6,417 bases of DNA from an uncultured Sphingobium sp. (GCA_913773715.1 CAJYHD010000546.1:1-6417); one strand, 5' to 3'; counted from the stretch's first letter, positions 1 to 5,761 are shown. The notes: a model not told the origin generated them from the letters alone. Translations and numbers: made by a program.

Positions 1-1
1 C

Positions 2-364
2 GACGAGCGTGACACGACCAGCCCGGCGGCGATCGCAAGCCTGATGGCGCGGCTGATCTTCACCGACATGAAGCCCGAAAGCGCATCGAAACTGCGCGGC
101 TGGCTGAACGCCAGCACGACCGGAGACAAGCGGATCAAGGCGGGCCTGCCGGAAGGCTGGACATCGGGCAGCAAGACCGGAAGCTGCGGCACCGCCTATA
201 ATGACGTTGCGCTCGTCAAGTCGCCGACCGGGGAAGAATATATCCTCGCCATCTACCTAGACCGTCCGATCGTGGACCAGAAGGCAGCGGAAGCGGCGAT
301 CGCGGAAACGGCGCGGGCTGCGTTGAGCTTCGCGGGCAAGATTCAGAAGAGTGGCGTGGAGTGA
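2..364 (+). CDS. Class A (serine) beta-lactamase, C-terminal part, truncated by the window start
   Basis: This is the last 120 residues of a class A beta-lactamase, a periplasmic enzyme that hydrolyses beta-lactams through an acyl-serine intermediate. The frame is open to the left edge, so the signal peptide, SxxK, SDN and Omega-loop Glu motifs lie outside the window. What is visible is typical of the family: RDTTSP at residues 3-8, a TTGDKR segment (39-44), and the KTG triad (58-60, bases 173-181) followed by S61-C62-G63 and the C-terminal strand and helix. R44 sits where KPC-type enzymes have Arg220, and C62 (bases 185-187) where they have Cys238. An internal ATG at 44 is not a credible start, because conserved family sequence precedes it in frame. 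The stop is TGA at 362-364. I see no strong terminator after it. Class is fairly certain; substrate range cannot be judged. Confidence 0.88.
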   Translation, partial: DERDTTSPAAIASLMARLIFTDMKPESASKLRGWLNASTTGDKRIKAGLPEGWTSGSKTGSCGTAYNDVALVKSPTGEEYILAIYLDRPIVDQKAAEAAIAETARAALSFAGKIQKSGVE

Positions 365-413
365 CATTCTTCCTCTCTCGGTATTCAGAGCGGACCCATT
401 GTCACCTGACCCC

Positions 414-442
414 TTGCCATCCCACCCGCTCTTCGCCATATG
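414..442 (+). promoter_or_regulatory. Candidate sigma70-type promoter for the SRP RNA gene
   Basis: A TTGCCA box (414-419) is followed after exactly 17 bases by CATATG (437-442). The predicted transcription start, 6-8 bases downstream, falls at the 5' end of the SRP RNA helix (about 448-450). The -35 box is close to TTGACA and the -10 box is weak. Support comes from the spacing and the agreement with the independently placed RNA end. It may also drive dnaX by read-through, since no terminator is evident after the RNA. Confidence 0.5.
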
Positions 443-447
443 CCGCG

Positions 448-541
448 CCGGGAGTCGGGCGGACGTGATCGTCGCGAACCGGGTCAGGTCCTGACGGAAG
501 CAGCCACAGTGATTTCGTCACGGGTCGTTTCGGCTCCCACC
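448..541 (+). ncRNA. ffs: Small bacterial signal recognition particle RNA (4.5S RNA)
   Basis: This RNA pairs with the protein Ffh to form the SRP, which delivers ribosomes making membrane proteins to FtsY and the translocon. The apical domain is unmistakable at 482-505: GGTCAGGTCC, a four-base loop TGAC, then GGAAGCAGCC, giving the symmetric and asymmetric internal loops bound by the Ffh M domain. The tetraloop fits the URRC class rather than the GGAA of E. coli. Flanking bases close a long hairpin: GGGAG (450-454) pairs with CTCCC (534-538), and pairing continues inward with GU pairs and small bulges to about 469/517. The length of about 94 nt fits the small Alu-less type. The ends are inferred from helix closure and may be off by a few bases. 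It lies 75 bases upstream of dnaX, an arrangement known in alphaproteobacteria. Confidence 0.93.
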
Positions 542-616
542 TTCCATCCTCTGCATGTTCGTTCCGGGTCCGCATCCGGCTTCGACAATGTCTGCCCGAA
601 CAGGTAGGACAGCATC

Positions 617-2242
617 ATGTCCGATTCCCCGCAGCCCTATCGCGTCCTCGCGCGCAAATATCGTCCGCGCAGCTTTCGCGAACTGATCGGGCAGGATGCG
701 ATGGTCCAGACGCTGGGCAACGCGATCCGGCGCGGGCGGCTGGCGCATGCCTTCCTGATGACGGGCGTGCGCGGCGTGGGCAAGACCTCAACTGCGCGGC
801 TGATCGCCAAGGCTCTGAACTGCATCGGCCCCGATGGGCAGGGCGGTCCGACGATCGACCCGTGCGGCGTATGCGAACCCTGCGTCGCGATCGCCGAAGG
901 ACGGCATATCGACGTGGTCGAGATGGACGCCGCCAGCCACACCGGCGTCGACGACGTGCGCGAGATTATCGAGGCGGTGCGCTATGCCGCCGTGTCGGCG
1001 CGCTACAAGATCTACATCATCGACGAAGTCCACATGCTGTCCAAGAACGCCTTCAACGCGCTGTTGAAGACGCTCGAGGAGCCACCCGCGCACGTCAAAT
1101 TCCTGTTCGCCACGACCGAGGTGAACAAGGTGCCGGTGACGGTATTGTCGCGCTGCCAGCGCTTCGACCTGCGCCGCATTCCCGCCGAACTTCTCGCCGA
1201 GCATTTCGCCCATGTGGTGGAGGCCGAGCAAGTCGCTGCCGAGGCGGACGCGCTGGCGCTGATCGCGCAGGCGGCGGAAGGATCGGCGCGTGACGGCCTT
1301 TCCATACTCGACCAGGCCATTTCGCATGCGGAGATGGGGGAGGGTGCGCCGCTCGTTACCGCGAACCAGGTGCGCGACATGTTGGGGCTGTCGGATCGCG
1401 GATCGACCCGACGGCTGCTCGCGCTGCTACTCGCTGGCGATACGGCGGCGCTGCTGAGCGCGGTCCGTGATCAATATGCGCTCGGCGTCGAGCCGCTGTC
1501 GCTGATGCGCGGCCTCATGGAACTGGTCCATGCCGTGACCTTGCAGAAGGCGGGACGCGATATCGCCAGCCCCGGCCAGTCGGCGGAAGAGCGCGAGGCG
1601 CTGGCCGACTGGGCGTCGCAGCTTGGCTTCGCGCCGCTTCACCGCCTGTGGCAATTGCTGCTCAAGGGGCATGACGAGGTGGCGAATGCCGTCCTGCCGA
1701 TCGAAAGCTGCGAGATGGCGCTGTTGCGTGTGATGCACGCCGCGACTTTGCCCGATCCCAGCGAACTCGCGCGGATACTGCGCGAAGGCGGTCCGAGTGC
1801 GACAGCTACGCCTGCGGCTGCATCGCCCCCGGCCGCGCCTGAACCCGCGCCGAGCGCCAGCCTGCCAAAGACGCTCGCTGACGTGGTCAACCTCGTCCAC
1901 AACGCCAATCAGGCGCGGCTCGCCGGACATCTGCATGACTGCGGCGCGGTCGACGTCTTCGACCCACCAACCATCAGCCTGCGCCTGACCAGCCCCTATG
2001 CGGGCGGCGATTTTTATCGCGAACTCGCTACGGTACTGCGGGAGAAAACCGGCGTCGCTTGGAAGATCAGCGCGGCGGAAGGCGATGTGCAGCCGACCCT
2101 GCAACAGCAGGAAGAGGCGACGAAAGACGCCGAGCGGGCAAACGTCAAGGAAACACCGGTGGTAAAGGCGGCGTTGAACGCCTTTCCTCATGCGGAGTTG
2201 GTCGATAGCGACCGACCCGAACCATGGAGCGCAAACGCATGA
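617..2242 (+). CDS. dnaX: DNA polymerase III subunit tau/gamma (clamp-loader ATPase)
   Basis: DnaX is the ATPase of the clamp loader, which places the beta sliding clamp on primed DNA; its C-terminal part couples the loader to the polymerase. The 541-residue product has Walker A GVRGVGKT (50-57), zinc-binding cysteines C69, C83, C86 and C89, Walker B IIDEVH (134-139), the sensor 1 region FATTE (164-168), the SRC motif with its arginine finger (178-180), and sensor 2 Arg in GSARD (222-226). An Ala/Pro-rich linker lies at about 393-417, followed by a C-terminal domain ending in an ALNAFPHAELVD segment like that of other alphaproteobacterial DnaX proteins. It is shorter than E. coli tau (643 residues), mainly in the C-terminal part. 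The ATG at 617 has AGGTAGGA at 602-609 and starts at the usual family N terminus (YRVLARKYRP). I see no A-AAA-AAG-type slippery site for a gamma form. The stop overlaps the ybaB start. Confidence 0.97.
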   Translation: MSDSPQPYRVLARKYRPRSFRELIGQDAMVQTLGNAIRRGRLAHAFLMTGVRGVGKTSTARLIAKALNCIGPDGQGGPTIDPCGVCEPCVAIAEGRHIDVVEMDAASHTGVDDVREIIEAVRYAAVSARYKIYIIDEVHMLSKNAFNALLKTLEEPPAHVKFLFATTEVNKVPVTVLSRCQRFDLRRIPAELLAEHFAHVVEAEQVAAEADALALIAQAAEGSARDGLSILDQAISHAEMGEGAPLVTANQVRDMLGLSDRGSTRRLLALLLAGDTAALLSAVRDQYALGVEPLSLMRGLMELVHAVTLQKAGRDIASPGQSAEEREALADWASQLGFAPLHRLWQLLLKGHDEVANAVLPIESCEMALLRVMHAATLPDPSELARILREGGPSATATPAAASPPAAPEPAPSASLPKTLADVVNLVHNANQARLAGHLHDCGAVDVFDPPTISLRLTSPYAGGDFYRELATVLREKTGVAWKISAAEGDVQPTLQQQEEATKDAERANVKETPVVKAALNAFPHAELVDSDRPEPWSANA

Positions 2243-2562
2243 AAGACTTGAACGAAATACTGGGCATGGCGAGCCGCGTGCAGGAAGAATTGCAGCGGGC
2301 GCAGGACAATCTCGACAAGCTGGAGGTCGAGGGTATCGCTGGGGGCGGCCTCGTAAAGGTGAAGGCATCTGCCAAGGGACGCATCACGGGCGTGTCGATC
2401 GACGATAGCCTGCTCGTCCCTTCCGAAAAGCAGATTCTCGAAGACCTCGTCACCGCCGCATTCAATGATGCGCGCAAGAAGGCGGACGAAGTGTCCAATG
2501 CCGAAATGGGCAAGATGACGGCGGGCCTGCCGCTGCCTCCGGGTTTCAAGCTGCCGTTCTGA
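2239..2562 (+). CDS. ybaB: YbaB/EbfC family nucleoid-associated protein
   Basis: This 107-residue protein belongs to the YbaB/EbfC family, small dimeric DNA-binding proteins that coat the nucleoid. It is commonly encoded just downstream of dnaX. The N-terminal helix (MKDLNEILGM, then a charged amphipathic stretch), the central VEGIAGGGLVKVKASAKG strand segment and the C-terminal GLPLPPGFKLPF tail fit the family. I chose the ATG at 2239 because family members begin MKDL or MKNL, because GGAG lies at 2226-2229 with 9-base spacing, and because it forms an ATGA overlap with the dnaX stop, which suggests translational coupling. An in-frame ATG at 2224 would add five residues (MERKR) but has no Shine-Dalgarno sequence upstream. 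The usual third member, recR, does not follow; lon does. Confidence 0.93.
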   Translation: MKDLNEILGMASRVQEELQRAQDNLDKLEVEGIAGGGLVKVKASAKGRITGVSIDDSLLVPSEKQILEDLVTAAFNDARKKADEVSNAEMGKMTAGLPLPPGFKLPF

Positions 2563-2601
2563 AACGGCACATGGTGTGATCGTGCCGTGTCGGAACGGCA
2601 C
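2552..2601 (+). repeat. Alternating inverted repeats (TGCCGTT / AACGGCAC) spanning the ybaB stop codon
   Basis: Four copies of one 7-base unit alternate in orientation: TGCCGTT (2552-2558), AACGGCAC (2563-2570), GTGCCGT (2582-2588) and AACGGCAC (2594-2601). Adjacent copies can pair as three mutually exclusive hairpins, with loops of 4, 11 and 6 bases, or as two simultaneous ones (first with second, third with fourth). None is followed by a T run, so this is not a classical intrinsic terminator. It could slow or partly end transcription after ybaB, protect the 3' end of the mRNA, or bind a regulator. The pairing is seen directly; the role is inferred. Confidence 0.55.
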
Positions 2602-2618
2602 AACGTATCGCCGATCAT

Positions 2619-2637
2619 CGCGCGTTCATGCCGCGCG
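2619..2637 (+). repeat. CGCGCG hairpin in the ybaB-lon gap
   Basis: CGCGCG (2619-2624) and CGCGCG (2632-2637) are self-complementary and separated by the 7-base loop TTCATGC. An alternative outer pairing, CGCCG (2609-2613) with CGGCG (2636-2640), competes for part of the same arm. The next bases (GCGTAACG) contain no T tract. Simple CG-rich words are frequent in such a genome, so this may be chance. Confidence 0.3.
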
Positions 2638-2646
2638 GCGTAACGA

Positions 2647-2662
2647 CTGCAATTGATTGCAG
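2647..2662. promoter_or_regulatory. Perfect palindrome over the candidate lon -35 box
   Basis: CTGCAATTGATTGCAG consists of two perfect 7-base arms (CTGCAAT and ATTGCAG) around a TG centre and covers the TTGATT -35 box. Size and position suit an operator for a dimeric regulator. With only a 2-base centre it cannot fold into a full RNA hairpin, which favours a DNA site. No known operator is recognised. Confidence 0.4.
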
Positions 2663-2681
2663 CGCCGGACGTCCCCATAAA
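2653..2681 (+). promoter_or_regulatory. Candidate lon promoter (sigma70-like, with a heat-shock-like -10)
   Basis: TTGATT (2653-2658) and CATAAA (2676-2681) are separated by exactly 17 bases, each matching 4 of 6 consensus positions for the housekeeping sigma factor. The same stretch contains CCCCATAAA (2673-2681), which resembles the CCCCATnTA -10 element of sigma32, with ATTGAT (2652-2657) as a weaker partner 15 bases upstream. lon belongs to the heat-shock regulon in many proteobacteria, so this is plausible. The start would lie near 2688, leaving a leader of about 50 bases. No transcript evidence is available. Confidence 0.45.
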
Positions 2682-2688
2682 GGGGACG
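2670..2688. promoter_or_regulatory. Perfect inverted repeat over the candidate lon -10 box
   Basis: CGTCCCC (2670-2676) and GGGGACG (2682-2688) are perfect 7-base arms around the loop ATAAA. The element overlaps the candidate -10 box and start site. It could be an operator, or, if transcription starts further upstream, a stable RNA hairpin in the lon leader. It resembles no operator I can name. Confidence 0.4.
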
Positions 2689-2738
2689 AACCGAATGACA
2701 GGGCCGGTCTCATATATGGCCCCGGAGTGTGAAAGACT

Positions 2739-5129
2739 GTGCAATATCCCCTTCTGCCCCTGCGCGACATCGTGGTCTTCCCGCAGATGATCGTCCCGTT
2801 GTTCGTCGGCCGCGACAAGAGCGTCGCCGCGCTCGAAGCGGCGATGGAGGGCAACAAAGAAATCTTCCTCGTCTCGCAGCTTGACCCGGCGGAGGATGAT
2901 CCGGGTCGGGACGCGCTGTACGACACCGGCGTCGTCGCGGTCGTGCTGCAATTGCTGAAGCTGCCCGACGGTACCGTTCGCGTCCTCGTGGAAGGCAAAC
3001 ACCGCGCGCAGTTGATGTCGATGGACGGGAGCGGCACGCATCTGGTGGCGGAGGTCGATTCCGTAGAGGACATAGCCGCCGAGGGGCCGGAAGCCGCGGC
3101 GCTGATGCGCTCGGTTGCCGAGCAGTTCGAAAATTACGCCAAGCTCAACAAGAAGCTGCCCGCCGAAACCCCCGTGCAACTGCGCGAGATCGAGGATGCG
3201 GGCAAGCTCGCCGACGCGGTCGCCGCCAACATCAACGTCAAGGTATCGGACAAGCAGTCGCTGTTGGTCGAGGCCGATCCGGTCAAGCGGCTGGAAATGG
3301 TCTTCGCCTTCATGGAGGGCGAGCTTGGCGTGTTGCAGGTCGAAAAGAAGATCCGTGGCCGCGTGAAGCGACAGATGGAGAAGACCCAGCGCGAATATTA
3401 TCTCAACGAACAGTTGAAGGCGATCCAGCGCGAACTGGGCAATGGCGAGGGTGAGGAAGGCGACGAACTCGCCGAGCTGACCGAAAAGGTCGCCAAGACC
3501 AAGCTCAGCAAGGAAGCGCGCGCCAAGGCGACGGCGGAGCTGAAGAAGCTCAAGGGCATGCAGCCCATGTCAGCCGAAGCGACGGTCGTGCGCAATTATC
3601 TCGACGTGCTGCTCGGCTTGCCCTGGGGCAAGAAGGGCAAGGTCAAGACCGACCTCAAGAAAGCGCAGGACATCCTCGACGAGGATCATTTCGCGTTGGA
3701 GAAGGTCAAGGACCGGATCATAGAGTATCTCGCGGTTCAGGCCCGCACCAACAAGCTGAAGGGACCGATCCTGTGTCTCGTCGGCCCGCCGGGCGTCGGC
3801 AAGACGTCGCTCGGCCGCTCGATCGCCAAGGCGACTGGGCGTGAATTCGTGCGCCAGTCGCTGGGCGGCGTTCGCGACGAGGCCGAGATTCGTGGCCATC
3901 GCCGAACCTATATCGGTTCGCTGCCGGGCAAGATCGTGTCGAACTTGAAGAAGGCGGGCACGATGAACCCGTTGTTCCTGCTCGACGAAATTGACAAGCT
4001 TGGTCAGGATTTCAGGGGCGATCCGGCGTCAGCGCTGCTCGAAGTGCTGGACCCCGAACAGAACAGCAAGTTCCAGGACCATTATCTGGAGATCGACGTC
4101 GATCTTTCCGACGTGATGTTCGTGACGACGGCCAACTCGCTCAACCTGCCGCAGCCTTTGCTCGACCGTATGGAGATCATCCGGCTCGAAGGCTATACCG
4201 AAGACGAGAAGGTCGAGATCGCACAGCGGCACTTGGTGCCCAAGCAGATCGACGCCCATGGCCTCAAGGATGGCGAGTTCGAAGTCACTGAAGAGGCGAT
4301 CCGCGACCTTATCCGCTATTACACGCGCGAAGCGGGCGTCCGCACGCTGGAACGCGAAGTGGCGCGTCTCGCCCGCAAGGCGCTGCGCAAGATATTGGAG
4401 AGCGAGAGCGACAAGATCGTGATCACGCCCGACAATCTCGCCGATTTCGCGGGCGTCCGCAAATTCCGCCACGGCGTGGGCGAAGACGAGCATCAGATCG
4501 GTGCGGTCACGGGTCTCGCCTGGACCGAGGTCGGCGGCGAGTTGCTGACGATCGAAGCGGTGACTGTCCCCGGCAAGGGTCAAATCAAGACCACGGGCAA
4601 ACTCGGCGAGGTCATGAACGAGTCGGTTCAGGCCGCCTTCTCATACGTGAAGGCGCGCTCACCCGGCTATGGCATCAAGCCCAGCCTCTTTAACCGCAAG
4701 GACATCCACATCCACCTGCCCGAAGGAGCGGTGCCCAAGGATGGTCCGTCGGCGGGCATTGGCATGGTGACGACAATCGTGTCGACGCTGACCGGCATCC
4801 CCGTCCACAAGGATGTGGCGATGACCGGCGAAGTGACGTTACGTGGCCGGGTGTTGCCGATCGGCGGCCTCAAGGAAAAGCTGCTCGCGGCGCTGCGCGG
4901 CGGCATCAAGACCGTCCTCATCCCGCAGGATAATGAGAAGGATCTGGCGGAAATTCCGGCCAACATCAAGGAAGGCCTCGAGATCGTGCCGGTGTCCCAT
5001 GTGGACGAGGTGCTGGCCCGTGCGCTGATGACGGTGCCCGAAGCAATCACTTGGACCGAAGAGGACGACCTCGCCGCCCAGCCGAGCAACGGCACGGGCC
5101 GTGACGGTGATCCGGCACTTCGTCACTGA
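2739..5129 (+). CDS. lon: ATP-dependent serine protease Lon (endopeptidase La)
   Basis: Lon is a cytoplasmic homohexamer that unfolds and degrades misfolded and regulatory proteins using ATP. The 796-residue product is full length, close to E. coli Lon (784). Its N domain (about 4-195) opens with PLLPLRDIVVFP and is followed by a charged helical segment (about 200-275). The AAA+ module has Walker A GPPGVGKT (349-356), Walker B LFLLDEIDK (412-420), sensor 1 N466, arginine finger R477 and sensor 2 R535. The protease domain carries the catalytic Ser in KDGPSAG (S671) and Lys in GGLKEKL (K714), with the 43-residue spacing of the E. coli enzyme, so it should be active. An in-frame TGA at 2730-2732 excludes an upstream start. 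The start is GTG at 2739, with GGAG at 2724-2727, an 11-base spacing. The C-terminal tail (about 770-796) is hydrophilic and probably disordered. The HU gene follows, as in many proteobacteria. Confidence 0.98.
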   Translation: MQYPLLPLRDIVVFPQMIVPLFVGRDKSVAALEAAMEGNKEIFLVSQLDPAEDDPGRDALYDTGVVAVVLQLLKLPDGTVRVLVEGKHRAQLMSMDGSGTHLVAEVDSVEDIAAEGPEAAALMRSVAEQFENYAKLNKKLPAETPVQLREIEDAGKLADAVAANINVKVSDKQSLLVEADPVKRLEMVFAFMEGELGVLQVEKKIRGRVKRQMEKTQREYYLNEQLKAIQRELGNGEGEEGDELAELTEKVAKTKLSKEARAKATAELKKLKGMQPMSAEATVVRNYLDVLLGLPWGKKGKVKTDLKKAQDILDEDHFALEKVKDRIIEYLAVQARTNKLKGPILCLVGPPGVGKTSLGRSIAKATGREFVRQSLGGVRDEAEIRGHRRTYIGSLPGKIVSNLKKAGTMNPLFLLDEIDKLGQDFRGDPASALLEVLDPEQNSKFQDHYLEIDVDLSDVMFVTTANSLNLPQPLLDRMEIIRLEGYTEDEKVEIAQRHLVPKQIDAHGLKDGEFEVTEEAIRDLIRYYTREAGVRTLEREVARLARKALRKILESESDKIVITPDNLADFAGVRKFRHGVGEDEHQIGAVTGLAWTEVGGELLTIEAVTVPGKGQIKTTGKLGEVMNESVQAAFSYVKARSPGYGIKPSLFNRKDIHIHLPEGAVPKDGPSAGIGMVTTIVSTLTGIPVHKDVAMTGEVTLRGRVLPIGGLKEKLLAALRGGIKTVLIPQDNEKDLAEIPANIKEGLEIVPVSHVDEVLARALMTVPEAITWTEEDDLAAQPSNGTGRDGDPALRH

Positions 5130-5139
5130 CGAACGGGGT

Positions 5140-5177
5140 CACGGAAAGGTGAGCGGTATCATCCGCGCCCTTCCGTG
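5140..5177 (+). terminator. Imperfect hairpin downstream of lon, possible terminator
   Basis: CACGGAA (5140-5146) pairs with TTCCGTG (5171-5177), and inside it GCGG (5153-5156) pairs with CCGC (5163-5166) around TATCAT. Extra GG/CC pairs lie beyond one A-C mismatch. It starts 11 bases after the lon stop, where a terminator is expected, but no T tract follows, so it may be only a 3'-stabilising or rho-associated structure. Confidence 0.4.
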
Positions 5178-5233
5178 GCTTCGCTACCGCGTCGCAAAAT
5201 AGCACAGGCTGTAAAGTCTTCGTCGCTTTCCCT

Positions 5234-5262
5234 TTGACAGCGTAACGAAGCTGGGCCTTATT
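5234..5262 (+). promoter_or_regulatory. Candidate promoter for the HU gene
   Basis: A perfect -35 consensus, TTGACA (5234-5239), is followed after 17 bases by CTTATT (5257-5262), which matches the -10 consensus at 3 of 6 positions. The start would fall near 5269, giving a leader of about 53 bases before the HU start codon. An own promoter is expected because HU is needed at far higher levels than Lon. Confidence 0.5.
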
Positions 5263-5321
5263 GCGCCCCCTACGCCGCGATTCCTAAAGACCAACCAACA
5301 GCATCAGGGGGTTCCCAAGGC

Positions 5322-5594
5322 ATGAACAAGCAGGATCTCATCGCTCAGGTCGCAGAGACCAGCGGCCTCAGCAAGAATGACGCTACCAAGGCGGTGGAAG
5401 GCGTGTTCGACGCTATTTCCGGCGCTCTCAAGAAGGGCGACGAAGTGCGTCTCGTCGGCTTCGGCACTTTCTCCGTTTCGCAGCGCAAGGCGTCCACCGG
5501 CCGTAACCCGCGCACCGGCGAAACCATGACGATCAAGGCCTCCTCTCAGCCCAAGTTCAAGGCCGGCAAGGGCCTGAAGGACGCGGTCAACTGA
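5322..5594 (+). CDS. hupB: HU family DNA-binding protein
   Basis: HU is an abundant dimeric nucleoid protein that bends and compacts DNA with little sequence specificity and supports replication, repair and recombination. The 90-residue length is exactly typical. The helical body begins MNKQDLIAQVAE, the GFGTFSV turn lies at 46-52, and the beta-arm signature GRNPRTGE at 60-67 carries the proline that intercalates into DNA (P63). The C terminus (PKFKAGKGLKDAV) is the standard HU ending, which favours HU over IHF subunits. The ATG at 5322 has AGGGGG at 5306-5311 and AAGG at 5317-5320. The position directly after lon matches the lon-hupB order of E. coli; the gene symbol follows that synteny. 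The long structured region downstream could form its 3' untranslated region. Confidence 0.96.
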   Translation: MNKQDLIAQVAETSGLSKNDATKAVEGVFDAISGALKKGDEVRLVGFGTFSVSQRKASTGRNPRTGETMTIKASSQPKFKAGKGLKDAVN

Positions 5595-5604
5595 TAGCGG
5601 GCGT

Positions 5605-5704
5605 GGACCTACCAAGGTCTGCGTCAGCTTCGACCGTTTCTGGCGTCGCGGCCGGAAAGTTATGAGGAGAGTAGGGCGATCGACCGGCACGGCCGGTGCC
5701 GCCC
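5605..5704 (+). other. Hairpin-rich region downstream of the HU gene, possible long 3' UTR or small RNA
   Basis: Three hairpins follow one another. GGACCT (5605-5610) pairs with AGGTCT (5615-5620). TTTCTGGC (5637-5644) pairs with GCCGGAAA (5651-5658) around GTCGCG, with one GU pair. GGGC (5674-5677) pairs with GCCC (5701-5704), enclosing GGCAC (5686-5690) with GTGCC (5696-5700). A terminator comes 18 bases later. No coding frame here is convincing, and I see no tRNA or named RNA family. Whether it is part of the hup mRNA or a separate or processed small RNA cannot be decided from sequence. Confidence 0.35.
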
Positions 5705-5721
5705 GTGCATGAAGGAAGGCA

Positions 5722-5761
5722 GGGAAGCGGGGACACGGTGCCACGCTCCCCTTTCTTTTTT
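5722..5761 (+). terminator. Rho-independent terminator
   Basis: The stem GGGAAGCG (5722-5729) pairs with CGCTCCC (5744-5750), with one bulged A. Two further GG/CC pairs (5731-5732 with 5741-5742) extend it past a mismatch. It is followed almost at once by TTTCTTTTTT (5752-5761). This is the only clear intrinsic terminator in the window and separates the HU transcript from the lipoprotein gene. Confidence 0.8.

Noticed and set aside
1997..2030. T5 run (2011-2015) in dnaX as a programmed frameshift site for a gamma form
   Set aside because: It is not an A-AAA-AAG-type slippery heptamer and lies near the end of the gene, far past where gamma would end. No suitable stimulator is evident.
1427..2368. 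Long - strand open frame of about 313 codons opposite dnaX
   Set aside because: It lies wholly antisense to dnaX and ybaB, shows no recognisable domain, and is rich in Arg, His and Gln as expected from reading GC-rich codons backwards.
2711..2718. CATATATG palindrome as a second lon promoter -10
   Set aside because: No acceptable -35 box is found 15-19 bases upstream, and it would leave a leader of only about 15-20 bases. It is a short palindrome likely to occur by chance.
2145..3179. Long - strand open frame of about 344 codons across ybaB and the lon start
   Set aside because: It is antisense to two well-supported genes and to the promoter region, with low-complexity composition and no family resemblance.
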